64,000 bases of DNA, taken from Devosia sp. (GTDB taxonomy: Bacteria; Pseudomonadota; Alphaproteobacteria; Rhizobiales; Devosiaceae). The notes under the pieces were generated by a model, which saw only the letters and a program-made list of their open reading frames with translations, did not search any database and had not been told where the DNA came from. The stretch lies in assembly GCA_017794705.1 (NCBI GenBank), contig CP051235.1:621010-685009 (forward strand), written 5' to 3'. Numbering within the stretch: the first letter of the stretch is position 1; the number at the start of each line of letters is the position of its first letter. Below, piece by piece: positions 36,058 through 44,758 of the stretch. Position numbers and translations under genes: made by a program.

Positions 36058-38088
36058 ATGTTTATGCGCGTATCGAGTACCCTCCGTTTGGTGATGGCCA
36101 CGGGCCTGTCCGCCACACTTTTCTTGTCGCCGGCCCCGGCCAACGAAAGCGTTGATCCCAACACAACCGGCGCCATATCGGCAAACGCCACTACGTCCAG
36201 TCCGGCCGGCACGGCCGCGTTCCAGGGCGCCCTGCAGATGCTCGACGCAGGCGACTACGCCGGCGCCTACGAGGTTGCGCGTGGTTTTTCGGATCCGGTC
36301 GAACGCCGGACCATTCAGTGGACCGCCATCTATTTTGGCGATGGTGATGTGGACCACGCCTCGGTGAGCCGGTTTGCCGCTGACGCGCCGGAATTCTCGA
36401 CCGCATCGCTTTACCGGACGCGGCTTGAACAGGCCCTGATGGATGCCAATCCGGGGCCATCGGAGATCATTTCCTATCTGGGCGGCGCCATGCCGCAGAC
36501 GATTGATGCCCAGATCGCGCTTGCCGAAGCCTATGTCGCTGATGGGCAGGCCGAGCGGGCGCAACGCATCGCACGCGAAATCTGGATCAACAATTTCCTC
36601 GACAATGAACAGGAAGCACGGGTGATGCAGACGCTTGGGCGCTTGCTGACCCCTGCCGATCACTGGGCACGCGGCGTGCATTTGATGATGCATGACCGGA
36701 TCACCGGCACCGAGCGATTGTCCAGTTTCTACTCATCCGCACAGATGAGCCTGGTGCGCGCCCGCGCCGCTGTAGCCCGGTCCGAGGGCAATGCGCAAAG
36801 CCTGCTCGATCAGGTCGATCCACAATATCGCGATCATCCGCTGTTCCATTTCTCGCGTGGCCAGTTGGCGCGCAAGTCCGGCAATCTCTCAGCCGCTGTT
36901 GATCTGTTCAACCAGGCGACCGGGGATCTGCCGGATGCGGCCGAGTGGTGGTACGAGCGCCGCCTTTTGGCCCGGCAGCTTTTGGCGGCCGGAAATCCGC
37001 GCAATGCCTATCGCGCCGTGGCGCCTTATCAGACCGGCCCGGAAGGCCGGGTGGTGGATGCCAATTTCCACGCCGGCTGGATTGCCCTCGAATTCCTCGG
37101 CGATGCCAATGCTGCCGCGCAGCATTTTGAGAATATGCGGGCGCTGTCGACCCTTGGCAGCACTGTCACCAAGTCCAATTACTGGCTGGGCCGGGCCCTG
37201 TCCGCCCGCGGCGATGAGGCGGGCGCGACCGCCGCCTTCCGTCGTGCTGCCATTCACCACACGCAATATTACGGGCTGTTGTCGCGCTACCGTCTCGGCA
37301 TTCGCGATGTCGACATCCGCCCCCTGCCCTCCGCCGACGCCAGCATCCCTCAATTCGAGGCGCTGCCGCTGGTGCGGGCAGTGCGGCTGCTGGAAGCCAA
37401 TGGGCATGATCGCTATGCTGAACCTCTGGTCAGCCGCCTGATCTATTCGGTCGACACCGCCGGTGAGATGCTGCTGACGGCCCGGCTGGCGCAGGACGTG
37501 AACGCCCACCAACTGGCGATCCTGATGGCCGATGTGGCCAATGACAAAGGAGTGGCCCTGGACCTGTTCGGCTATCCCCGCGACGGTATCCCGGACAATG
37601 TGCGGCTGGCTGAAGTCGACCGCGCGGCGATCTATGCGGTGGCGCGGCAGGAAAGCCATTTTGATGTTGATGCCATCTCGCACGCGGGTGCCCGGGGCAT
37701 CATGCAGCTGATGCCTGCGACCGCCGAGGAAACGGCCCAGCGCCTGGGTATCAGCTACTCGCCTTCACGTCTGACAAGCGATCCGGGCTATAACGCCCTG
37801 CTCGGCTCGACTTATCTGGGGGCCCAGTTGAACCGCTATGACGGCTCGCTGATCCTGGCGGCGGCCGCCTACAACGCCGGTGCGGGCAACGTCAACAAGT
37901 GGATCGAAGCCTACGGAAATCCGATGAACGGCAGCATTGATCCGGTCGTCTGGATCGAGCAGATCCCGTTCACCGAGACCCGCAACTATGTAAAGCGGGT
38001 GGTGGCCAACTACATGTTCTACCGGGCCAGGCTCAACAGCGAACAGCCGACGATTGCCGAGGTGTTGCGGCGGATTAAGCACGGCTAG
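36058..38088 (+). CDS. Soluble lytic murein transglycosylase (Slt-like), 676 aa
   Basis: Cleaves peptidoglycan to 1,6-anhydro products in the periplasm. A signal peptide (about 1-30, ending SPAPANES) is followed by a long helical, TPR-like superhelix (about 45-500) and a C-terminal SLT domain with the catalytic Glu near residue 532 in VARQESHFDVDAISHAGARG, followed by IMQLMPATAEETAQ and AAYNAGAGNVNKWI. Length and layout match Slt70 homologues. The next gene is 56 bases downstream on the same strand. Confidence 0.94.
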   Translation: MFMRVSSTLRLVMATGLSATLFLSPAPANESVDPNTTGAISANATTSSPAGTAAFQGALQMLDAGDYAGAYEVARGFSDPVERRTIQWTAIYFGDGDVDHASVSRFAADAPEFSTASLYRTRLEQALMDANPGPSEIISYLGGAMPQTIDAQIALAEAYVADGQAERAQRIAREIWINNFLDNEQEARVMQTLGRLLTPADHWARGVHLMMHDRITGTERLSSFYSSAQMSLVRARAAVARSEGNAQSLLDQVDPQYRDHPLFHFSRGQLARKSGNLSAAVDLFNQATGDLPDAAEWWYERRLLARQLLAAGNPRNAYRAVAPYQTGPEGRVVDANFHAGWIALEFLGDANAAAQHFENMRALSTLGSTVTKSNYWLGRALSARGDEAGATAAFRRAAIHHTQYYGLLSRYRLGIRDVDIRPLPSADASIPQFEALPLVRAVRLLEANGHDRYAEPLVSRLIYSVDTAGEMLLTARLAQDVNAHQLAILMADVANDKGVALDLFGYPRDGIPDNVRLAEVDRAAIYAVARQESHFDVDAISHAGARGIMQLMPATAEETAQRLGISYSPSRLTSDPGYNALLGSTYLGAQLNRYDGSLILAAAAYNAGAGNVNKWIEAYGNPMNGSIDPVVWIEQIPFTETRNYVKRVVANYMFYRARLNSEQPTIAEVLRRIKHG

Positions 38089-38144
38089 TCTGCCGCCTCT
38101 GCAAAGCAATTGTCTTGCGGGCCGCGGATCGATAAACCGTCCGA

Positions 38145-39095
38145 ATGTTCTGGCGCAGCCCTTCCCTTGACGAATACCCGGCCTTTGCCCGCCTGCCGGT
38201 GCAACACATCTCCGTTGGCAGCGGCGGGGGGCGGCTTGCCGTTCACGTCGCGGGGCGGCTGGATGGTAGGCGCCTGCCAATTATCTGTCTGGCCGCCTAC
38301 GTTCGGAACATGGCCGATTATGGGGAATTTCTGACAGTATTTCATCAGCTTACCGACAGCGACTGGCCGATTGTGCTGATCGACCTTCAGGGTCGTGGGC
38401 GCTCCAGCCCGCGGCGCAACAGCAAGAACTACAGTACAGTCCACGATGCGGCGGATGTGGCGGCTGCCTGTGATGCGTTGGGCATCGAGCGCGCCCTGTT
38501 TATCGGGCAAGGGCACGGCGGTCAGGTGCTGATGGCGATGGCCGAACACCGCAACCGGCTGATGGCGGGGGCGGTGCTGATTGACGCCGGACCGATCACC
38601 GACACACCGGGGCTGGTGCGCATGCGGGACAATATGCTGCAACTCAGCGCCATGCGCGGCGAGCGGCAGTTCCTCGCCATCGGTCGGCAGGTTTACGGGC
38701 TGGCGCATCCCGGTGCGACCGACGATGAACTCGACGAGATGACACGGCGCACGCACATGCTGACCCGGCGCGGGCGGGTGCAACCGTTGTTTGACATGGC
38801 GCTTTTGAAACTGTTGAGCGAGGTGAAGTTCGACGATGTGTTCGCGCCGCAATGGCAGCTCTTCGAGGTCTTGAACCCGCAACACCTGATGCTGGTGCGC
38901 ACCCAACTCACGGACGCTTTGCAGCGGGCCACGTTCGACCGGATGGTGGAATTGCGGGAAGATGCAACTCATTTGGCGCTGCACGGTCAGGGGTCGCCTG
39001 CCCGGCTGGCGACGGACGACGAAGTCGCCCCGCTGGTGGAGTTCGCCAGGATGGTCAATGCGGAAGTCAAGTTGCAGCCGGTGGTCGCCGGCTGA
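38145..39095 (+). CDS. Alpha/beta-hydrolase-fold protein lacking catalytic residues, 316 aa
   Basis: The fold is recognisable: LPIICLAAYVRNMADYGEF (oxyanion region), IVLIDLQGRGRS and the elbow ALFIGQGHGGQVLMAMA. In rhizobial relatives the elbow reads GTSRGG; here the nucleophile position (residue 123) is Gly. The C-terminus stops after VKLQPVVAG, just before the segment that usually carries the catalytic His. So both Ser and His are missing from a complete-looking ORF with normal codon use. It may be a binding protein or decaying enzyme. It probably shares a transcript with the transglycosylase gene. Confidence 0.8.
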   Translation: MFWRSPSLDEYPAFARLPVQHISVGSGGGRLAVHVAGRLDGRRLPIICLAAYVRNMADYGEFLTVFHQLTDSDWPIVLIDLQGRGRSSPRRNSKNYSTVHDAADVAAACDALGIERALFIGQGHGGQVLMAMAEHRNRLMAGAVLIDAGPITDTPGLVRMRDNMLQLSAMRGERQFLAIGRQVYGLAHPGATDDELDEMTRRTHMLTRRGRVQPLFDMALLKLLSEVKFDDVFAPQWQLFEVLNPQHLMLVRTQLTDALQRATFDRMVELREDATHLALHGQGSPARLATDDEVAPLVEFARMVNAEVKLQPVVAG

Positions 39096-39118
39096 ACGGG
39101 CCTAATCCCTGATGAGAG

Positions 39119-39715
39119 TCACTTTTGGTTAGCCAGAGTCTTGGCCTGATCCACCCACTTGTCGCGGGCGATACGGCCCTTGAACGACAGGTGATCGTCA
39201 ACCCAATCAATGGTTTGGCTATCCCATTCAGCAATCTGGTCGAAGTGGAAGATACCAAGCCCATTGAGCTTTTCTTCCAGCTTCGGTCCAACGCCGCTGA
39301 TCCTTTTCAGGTCATCCTTGCCCCCTGCGCGCGGTGCCGACAGACCCTGCGGCTTGCCCGCTTCGGTTGCGGCAGGGGCTACCGGCGCGGCCGGTTTGGC
39401 AGTGGCCTTTTTCGCGGCGGGCTTTTTCGCAGCCGTCTTTTTGGGAGCGGCTTTCTTCGAGGCCGGTTTTTTCGTGGCAGGCTTGGCCGCGTCAGGGGTC
39501 ACCATGGCCGCTGGCTCAACGGCTGCGGGGGCCGGTTCAGCAGAAGTGGCCGGTGCGGAAGCCTGTGCCGGACCCGGAGTTGCCGCAGGAGACGCTGACG
39601 GGTTGTCTTCTGCGGTGCGGTAGAAGCGGGTACGCACGAACCAGCCGATTGCGCAGCCGATCAGGAAGGCGATCAGCAGCAGCAGCGCGGTTTCGATGAT
39701 GTGAGCGTTCTGCAT
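39119..39715 (-). CDS. Membrane-anchored protein with Ala/Lys-rich linker and HHH-like domain, 198 aa
   Basis: One N-terminal helix (TALLLLIAFLIGCAIGWFVR), then a long low-complexity linker (about 45-125) rich in Ala, Pro and Lys with AAPKKTAAKK-type repeats, then a C-terminal domain (about 130-198) with DDLKRISGVGPKLEEKLNGL and YHFDQIAEW-like helices. That domain is the helix-hairpin-helix/predicted 5' nuclease type (COG3743) also found fused to NADH-dehydrogenase subunits. The linker resembles H1-like DNA-binding tails. The function is unknown. It follows a 37-aa membrane ORF with a closely similar helix. Confidence 0.8.
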   Translation of the reverse strand: MQNAHIIETALLLLIAFLIGCAIGWFVRTRFYRTAEDNPSASPAATPGPAQASAPATSAEPAPAAVEPAAMVTPDAAKPATKKPASKKAAPKKTAAKKPAAKKATAKPAAPVAPAATEAGKPQGLSAPRAGGKDDLKRISGVGPKLEEKLNGLGIFHFDQIAEWDSQTIDWVDDHLSFKGRIARDKWVDQAKTLANQK

Positions 39716-39734
39716 CAGGATTCTCCGCTTGCCG

Positions 39735-39848
39735 TTAGACGTTGTCGGTCGGGCCGGCGGAGGCGAACCAACCGGTAATCAGACCGATGAGCAATGCGAT
39801 AAGCAGAAACGGCCAGTAATTGACGATTATGCCGACCAGAACGTCCAT
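39735..39848 (-). CDS. Putative 37-aa single-helix membrane protein
   Basis: Below normal gene-finder size. The start MDVLVGIIVNYWPFLLIALL is followed by IGLITGWFASAGPTDNV. It has a hydrophobic helix ending GWF, like the helix of the downstream HHH protein (LLLIAFLIGCAIGWF against FLLIALLIGLITGWF). The ATG has CGGGGGAATCGGGA upstream. The stop is 19 bases before the next ATG, whose RBS is GCGGAG. The shared motif argues that both are real and related. Confidence 0.65.
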   Translation of the reverse strand: MDVLVGIIVNYWPFLLIALLIGLITGWFASAGPTDNV

Positions 39849-39874
39849 TCCCGATTCCCCCGTGTTTCGGCCCG

Positions 39875-41617
39875 TCAGCGCACCAATTCGAAGACAATCC
39901 GGCGGTTCTGGGCCTTGCCTGCGGTCGTGTCGTTGCTCGCGACCGGCAGGGTTTCGCCATAGCCTATCGCATAAAGGCGCCGTTCATCCAGCCCCAGTTC
40001 GATCAGTTCGGCGATCACCGCTTCGGCCCGGGCGACGGACAGGGCCATGTTGGAATCTTCAGGACCGTCCGCGTCGGTGTGGCCCTCGATGTGCAGATCG
40101 GCAGCGGGGCACTTCTTGAGTTCATCGGTGAGATCAACAAGCGCCGTCGCGGAGTCCGGGGTCAGGTTGGCGCTGCCTGGCGCGAACAGGATCGTGTGGG
40201 TGTCGGAGAATTCCTTGACCACATCGGCGCACAATTGGAAGACCGGCACCACGGCCAGGTCGAGCACCCACTGGTCACCTTCCGGCAACCCGGTGATCGC
40301 GGCGCTCACGTCGGCCGCCGCCTCGTCGCTCAGGGCGTCACCGATCAGGCTCCATTGGCCATTTTCAAAGGTCAAAAGTCCGGATTCCAGCGTATTGAGC
40401 GCGCGCAGCGCCACTGTTGCTTCGTTGATGAACCCGTCGGGAGCGGTGGTGTTGATCGTCAGACCACCGCCACTATACTCTCCGCCGGCGGTAACAGGCG
40501 TCATGGCGTCGCCACCAGCGATTACCCCGGCATAGCTGGCGAATGCGGCGCTTGGCACGTTGCCGCTCAGCGCGATATCACCGCCGTCGGCCTTGAGTGC
40601 GTTGAACTGGAATTCCGGTTCGGCGGCGCCGATTGGCTCGGTGGGCATGGTCACCACGCCGGCCATCGAAGACGGATCAAAGGGCGGCGAGACCTCGATG
40701 AAGATCACCCAGTCGCTGGCGTCGACCGCGACGGACAGATCTTCAAGGAGCGCATCGAGTTCCTCGCGCCTTTCGGCAAAACCGCCAAGGGTCCATTTGC
40801 TCCCGGTGAAGGCGGCGCGGCCGGATTCGAGGGACTGTACTGCGGCCACGGCGGCCAGGGCATCGTCTATGAACCCTTCCGGCGCGGTGCCGCCGACTTC
40901 GGAATTGTCGATGAACCCCTCACCGGCGCGCACGCGCAAAAAGGATTGCAGGGAAGCGTTCGGCACTTCGCCGTTAAACTCAAGATCACCAAATTTCTCT
41001 CGGGAAACGGACCAGTTGAGCAGGTCCGGGGCAGCTTCCGGCGCCGCAGTTGCTGCCGCTTCGGCTGTGTCCATTGCCTCGGGCTGTGCGACCTCAACGA
41101 AAACGACCCAATCGGTCATGTCCACGGCGGTGCCGAGCGTCTCCATGGTGGCGTCAAGTGCTTCCTGGCTTGGCGCGAATCCCCCGAGTGTCCACTTGCT
41201 GCCGGTGTAGCTGACCCGCCCGGAGGTCAGACCCTCAAGGGCCGCAAGTCCGGCAAGGCTGTAATCGGTGAAATAGTCGGGACCACCGCCGGAGACTGTT
41301 GTCGAATCGCTGGTGCCCGCTCCTGCCCGCACAGCGAGGAAGGACTTGATCGCGCTGTTTGGCGCATCACCGGTCAGACTGATCGTCCCTTCAGTTTTTT
41401 CGGCGGCCCAGGTGAACAGGTCTGCGGTGTCCCCCGCCTGTGCAACACGGACCACTGCGCCTTCAACGGCCGGCGCAATCAGGACAGGCAGGCTCAGGTG
41501 CTGCGCCGGTGCGATGGATTCCGGCACATCCCCCCCGGTTGCACCAAGCGCGGAAATGGACGTAGCGGAAAGGGCCAACGCGGTGGCGGCGGCGGAGGCA
41601 AGGCGGCGAGAATTCAT
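39875..41617 (-). CDS. OmpA-domain envelope protein with three internal repeats, 580 aa
   Basis: After a signal peptide (1-26, ending SALGA) come three diverged repeats of ~110 residues (about 67-176, 199-309 and 337-456). Each has a pattern like SLTGDAPNSAIKSFLAVRAG, an Ala/Leu-rich helix, SGR-x-x(Y/F)TGSKWTLGGF and a final DWVVFVEV strand; the folds resemble tandem BON/OmpA-associated domains. The C-terminal OmpA domain (about 475-580) has FAPGSANLTPDSATALVDLT, HIEGHTDADGPEDSNMALS, VARAEAV and GYGETLPVASNDTTAGKAQN, followed by RR, for peptidoglycan binding. The frame extends to 41794, but the ATG at 41617 places the signal peptide. Confidence 0.88.
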   Translation of the reverse strand: MNSRRLASAAATALALSATSISALGATGGDVPESIAPAQHLSLPVLIAPAVEGAVVRVAQAGDTADLFTWAAEKTEGTISLTGDAPNSAIKSFLAVRAGAGTSDSTTVSGGGPDYFTDYSLAGLAALEGLTSGRVSYTGSKWTLGGFAPSQEALDATMETLGTAVDMTDWVVFVEVAQPEAMDTAEAAATAAPEAAPDLLNWSVSREKFGDLEFNGEVPNASLQSFLRVRAGEGFIDNSEVGGTAPEGFIDDALAAVAAVQSLESGRAAFTGSKWTLGGFAERREELDALLEDLSVAVDASDWVIFIEVSPPFDPSSMAGVVTMPTEPIGAAEPEFQFNALKADGGDIALSGNVPSAAFASYAGVIAGGDAMTPVTAGGEYSGGGLTINTTAPDGFINEATVALRALNTLESGLLTFENGQWSLIGDALSDEAAADVSAAITGLPEGDQWVLDLAVVPVFQLCADVVKEFSDTHTILFAPGSANLTPDSATALVDLTDELKKCPAADLHIEGHTDADGPEDSNMALSVARAEAVIAELIELGLDERRLYAIGYGETLPVASNDTTAGKAQNRRIVFELVR

Positions 41618-41765
41618 GAAAGGCAATCCCTGGGGCTCAGGCGGAAAACGCCGCGGCAGTTGGTTCGGCGGGATTGTGGCTGAAGGGGTTCGGATTTTCC
41701 AGCGGATTGCGTTGGGATCACAGGGAATTTTGTGGATGGGCGGCTTGCACACCCACGCAAAAGAA

Positions 41766-41789
41766 AAGGCCCGGCAATTGCCGGGCCTT
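41766..41789 (-). terminator. Rho-independent terminator after the porin gene
   Basis: AAGGCCCGGC-AATT-GCCGGGCCTT, a perfect 10-bp stem; on the minus strand it is followed by TTCTTTTG. Confidence 0.9.
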
Positions 41790-41812
41790 CCCACTTGAAC
41801 AGGCCGTAAGGC

Positions 41813-43117
41813 TTATTCGAAGTCTTTCGAAGCAGAGAAGTTGACCCAGTAGGCCCCTTCGCTGTTCGCACCGGCGCCAACAGCAGCGTCGAAGCCGCCG
41901 CCCGGTGCCCAAGCCAGTTCGCCGTCGAAGTAGACGGTAGCCTGCGGCTGGGAGTTCTCAGCCAGGTAGCCAACGGTACCGGTTGCCGTCAGAGTCTCGG
42001 TCAGATCAGCAACGATCTGAGCCTGGACTTCGTAAGCTTCGGTGTTGGCCGTGCCGGAGTCGTCGTCGTAGAAGCGGCCACCCAAGTTCAGGGTGATGCC
42101 GTCGGTGACAGCAGCGCTCACAGAACCGCCAAGGCCGTATTCAACGGCACCGCCGCCTGCGACTTCAGCTGCTTCACCCGACACTGCCAGGGTGAACATG
42201 TCGAAAGTGGCTTCAGCCGAACCCAAGACGTTCCAATCTGTTTCGCCGTCGAAGTAACCGGCAGCACGGACCTTGAACATGTCGAATTCAGCGGTCACGC
42301 CAGCGTGGATCGCCCATGTGTCGATGGTGCCGTCAAGCACGCCGCCAGCCAGCACAGTGGCGTGAGCCGAAATGCCGTCGCCAGCATAGGCCAGAACGCC
42401 GACAAACAGACCGTCGTCATAGGTTGCGGAATCGTCACCTTCACCATCAAGGTTTTCCAGACCGGCTGCGACGGACACACCGTTGCCGAGGTCGGAAGTG
42501 ACCTGGATCACGTGACCACCAGTCCAGGACATCGGGTCACCGTCGTCGTCATCTTCACCGACGCCGTCGGACCAGTCAGCACCGAACAGGCCGAGGAAGT
42601 TGAACGGCTCGTCATCGTCAAAGTTGGCGACGGAACCCTTCATGCCGGCCATCAGAACAGTGGTGTCACCGATCGCGACATAGGCTTCGGTGATGTTGAA
42701 GCTGTCGTCGGAATCATGGTTATCGGTTTCTTCAGCCGTGTAGGTGTCGGACCACTCGATGGTCATCGAAGCCAGGGCCGTACCGAAGGAGCTGTCTGCC
42801 GAACCTTCGAAGGTCAGCCAAGCTTCAACGGTCGATTCCCAATCGAGGTCGCCATCTGCGCTCGAAGCGGAGATGGTGCCGGCGTCGCGCAGCCACTCGG
42901 ACCATGCGGTTTCGTCGTAGTCACCCCACTGGAATTCGTAGGAAACCCCACCGGAGATTTTCAGGCAGTTGGTGTCCGACGAAATCGTCAGACCGGAGAT
43001 GCCGAGCGAGTCGCAAACGTCCAGAGACGTCAGCACCACGCCCAGATCAGCCGCATACGCGCTGGTCGAGAGACCGGCGGCAGCAACAGAACCCAGAAGA
43101 AGGCTCTTGATTTTCAT
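41813..43117 (-). CDS. Outer membrane porin, alphaproteobacterial type, 434 aa
   Basis: Signal peptide MKIKSLLLGSVAAAGLSTSA ending before AADLG, then a beta-rich chain with alternating residues and a terminal aromatic Phe (KDFE end region), as in Porin_2-type beta barrels. There are two Cys in the mature N-terminus (DVCDSLGI, NCLKISGG). It is very acidic, with clusters such as GEDDDDGDPM and FDDDEPFN, suggesting a cation-facing pore or a saline habitat. A strong RBS (TTTGGAGGTCAATT before the ATG) and a strong terminator fit high expression. Confidence 0.88.
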   Translation of the reverse strand: MKIKSLLLGSVAAAGLSTSAYAADLGVVLTSLDVCDSLGISGLTISSDTNCLKISGGVSYEFQWGDYDETAWSEWLRDAGTISASSADGDLDWESTVEAWLTFEGSADSSFGTALASMTIEWSDTYTAEETDNHDSDDSFNITEAYVAIGDTTVLMAGMKGSVANFDDDEPFNFLGLFGADWSDGVGEDDDDGDPMSWTGGHVIQVTSDLGNGVSVAAGLENLDGEGDDSATYDDGLFVGVLAYAGDGISAHATVLAGGVLDGTIDTWAIHAGVTAEFDMFKVRAAGYFDGETDWNVLGSAEATFDMFTLAVSGEAAEVAGGGAVEYGLGGSVSAAVTDGITLNLGGRFYDDDSGTANTEAYEVQAQIVADLTETLTATGTVGYLAENSQPQATVYFDGELAWAPGGGFDAAVGAGANSEGAYWVNFSASKDFE

Positions 43118-43441
43118 AATTGACCTCCAAAGTCAGTCATTTGGTTTTGCCGGTTTCCCGGCGGTTTGTCGAAGCACGACCCATTTAGTCTTGGTCTTTT
43201 GCCTGGGTCACACTCGACCGACAAACGATCCCATGCATGGATTCGCAACACCGACCATAAAGATGAGCGCGGGGGACGCAACACGGAATTGGGCCGTAAA
43301 CAGGGTGGTCCATCGGGTTGCAAAGCAGTTGTTGCAGATTCAGCACACAATCGGCAACGGTCTGTTAATGTGTATGGAAATCCGATTAACATGTCAGCCC
43401 ATTGGAGGCCGCGAGCGCGGCGTAGCTGACAGGAAAAGAGT
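43118..43441. promoter_or_regulatory. Divergent promoter region of porin and SDR genes
   Basis: A 324-base gap. It holds the porin RBS, a CCATGCATGG palindrome near 43231-43240 and AT-rich ACATTAACAG-type sequence near 43365-43390. No clear -35/-10 pair or RNA gene could be assigned. Confidence 0.45.
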
Positions 43442-44191
43442 ATGAGTGAAGCCAGAACCGCACTGGTGACGGGCGCCACATCGGGAATCGGCAAGGCCTC
43501 GGCCATTGCCCTGGCGCGCGCCGGATACAATGTCGTCTTCTGCGGGCGGCGGGCCGACAAGCTTGATGAAACCCGCGCTGCCTGCGGCGATGCCAAGGTG
43601 CTGGGCGTCGAATGCGACGTCACCGGCGAGGATGCGGTGGTGGATCTGTTCGCCCGGGCGAAGGATCGATTCGGCCGCATCGACGTGGTGTTCAACAATG
43701 CGGGGCTCTCCTCTCCGGCCGTCGGCATCGATGAGACCAAGCTCTCGGATTTCAAGGCGGCGGTAGATCTCAACCTAACCGGCGCCTTTCTGGTTGCGCG
43801 CGAGGCGTTCCGACACATGCGGGCGCAGGATCCGCAGGGCGGGCGCATTATCAACAATGGGTCGATCTCGGCGCATGTGCCGCGTCCGCACGCGGTGCCG
43901 TACAATACGACCAAGAGCGCCATCAACGGGCTGACCAAGACGATTTCGCTGGAAGGCCGCCCATTCAACATCGCCTGCGGGCAGATCGACATCGGTAATA
44001 CGGCAACCGACATGACGGCGGCGATGGCCAGCGGCAAGCTGCAGGCCAATGGTACGATGGCGCCCGAGCCGACGTTCGATGTCAGCCACGTCGCCGATAC
44101 GATTGTCTACATGGCCGGTCTGCCGCTCGATACCAACGTGCAGACGGTCACCATCATGGCCACCAACATGCCGTTTGTGGGACGGGGCTAG
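43442..44191 (+). CDS. Short-chain dehydrogenase/reductase (SDR), 249 aa
   Basis: Classical SDR, an NAD(P)-dependent oxidoreductase. Cofactor motif TGATSGIGKASAIALARAGY, acidic-loop FCGRRADKL (the Arg pair favours NADP), NNAG in VVFNNAGLSSP, catalytic Ser in INNGSISAHVP and the YxxxK in VPYNTTKSAINGL. The substrate is unknown. The start has AGGAAAAGAG upstream. The gene is followed by a repeat-rich stretch. Confidence 0.92.
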   Translation: MSEARTALVTGATSGIGKASAIALARAGYNVVFCGRRADKLDETRAACGDAKVLGVECDVTGEDAVVDLFARAKDRFGRIDVVFNNAGLSSPAVGIDETKLSDFKAAVDLNLTGAFLVAREAFRHMRAQDPQGGRIINNGSISAHVPRPHAVPYNTTKSAINGLTKTISLEGRPFNIACGQIDIGNTATDMTAAMASGKLQANGTMAPEPTFDVSHVADTIVYMAGLPLDTNVQTVTIMATNMPFVGRG

Positions 44192-44214
44192 TTCTGCGGT
44201 TGCAGGCATGCTCT

Positions 44215-44390
44215 GTTTTGTCTCGCTTTGTTTTGTCTCACGGGCCGCACCGCGATTTTCATCACGGCGCTAGGACCGCGCCTATGCCAATCGCTGGCCC
44301 TCCGACGGGGCGGCGAAATTGTTCGCCGGGGTCCTCGGCTTCGCCTCGTCCCGTCCCTTGCTGAAGCTGAAATAGGCACCGCATCAACCC
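44215..44390 (+). repeat. Composite repeat, family 2, copy B
   Basis: Begins TGTTTTGTCTCGCTTTGTTT (TTTTGTCTC occurs twice), then CACGGGCCGCACCGCG, a variable stem, CTCCGACGGGGCGGCGAAAT, CCGGGGTCCTC and CTCGTCCCGTCCCT. It is related to copies at 45160-45305 (same strand) and 23330-23475 (opposite strand). Confidence 0.8.
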
Positions 44391-44403
44391 ATCCTCCGGC
44401 GTC

Positions 44404-44426
44404 ATACTCGGGCTTGACCCGAGTAT
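44404..44426. repeat. Palindromic repeat (ACTCGGGCTTGACCCGAGT type)
   Basis: ATACTCGGG-CTTGA-CCCGAGTAT, a perfect 9-bp stem, the reverse complement of the element at 23277-23299; flanks also match (GCATGG, GGCACCGCTGC). Confidence 0.82.
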
Positions 44427-44598
44427 CCATGCAGCGGTGCCTTGCGATGGGGGTTCGTTACATCAAACAAGCGACGGTGCCGGGTGCTGAGCCAACATGG
44501 ACCCTCGGGACATTCTTTTGCCTCGCGCCGGCGGGCTGGACCCCAAGGGTGACGCCTGAATTTGGAGCAGCTTCTGCCGAACCCCAATCTCCATCGTC

Positions 44599-44618
44599 AC
44601 CCCCGCGCAGGCGGGGGT
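44599..44618. repeat. Palindromic repeat (ACCCCCGC type)
   Basis: ACCCCCGC-GCAG-GCGGGGGT followed by CCAG, a common proteobacterial intergenic palindrome. Confidence 0.75.
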
Positions 44619-44674
44619 CCAGTATTCCCTGTGCTGGCTGAGTGCCGTGAGCAAGTGACCCTGGTAGTTACTGG

Positions 44675-44694
44675 ATCCCCGTATGCACGGGGAT
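44675..44694. repeat. Palindromic repeat (ATCCCCGT type)
   Basis: ATCCCCGT-ATGC-ACGGGGAT followed by GACG, a second common intergenic palindrome. It has no counterpart in the 22-23 kb copy. Confidence 0.75.
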
Positions 44695-44758
44695 GACGTC
44701 TGCGGTTGGATTTTACGCATGCGAAATCATCTCCTCCCGAAGGGTGAGTGGTCACAGT

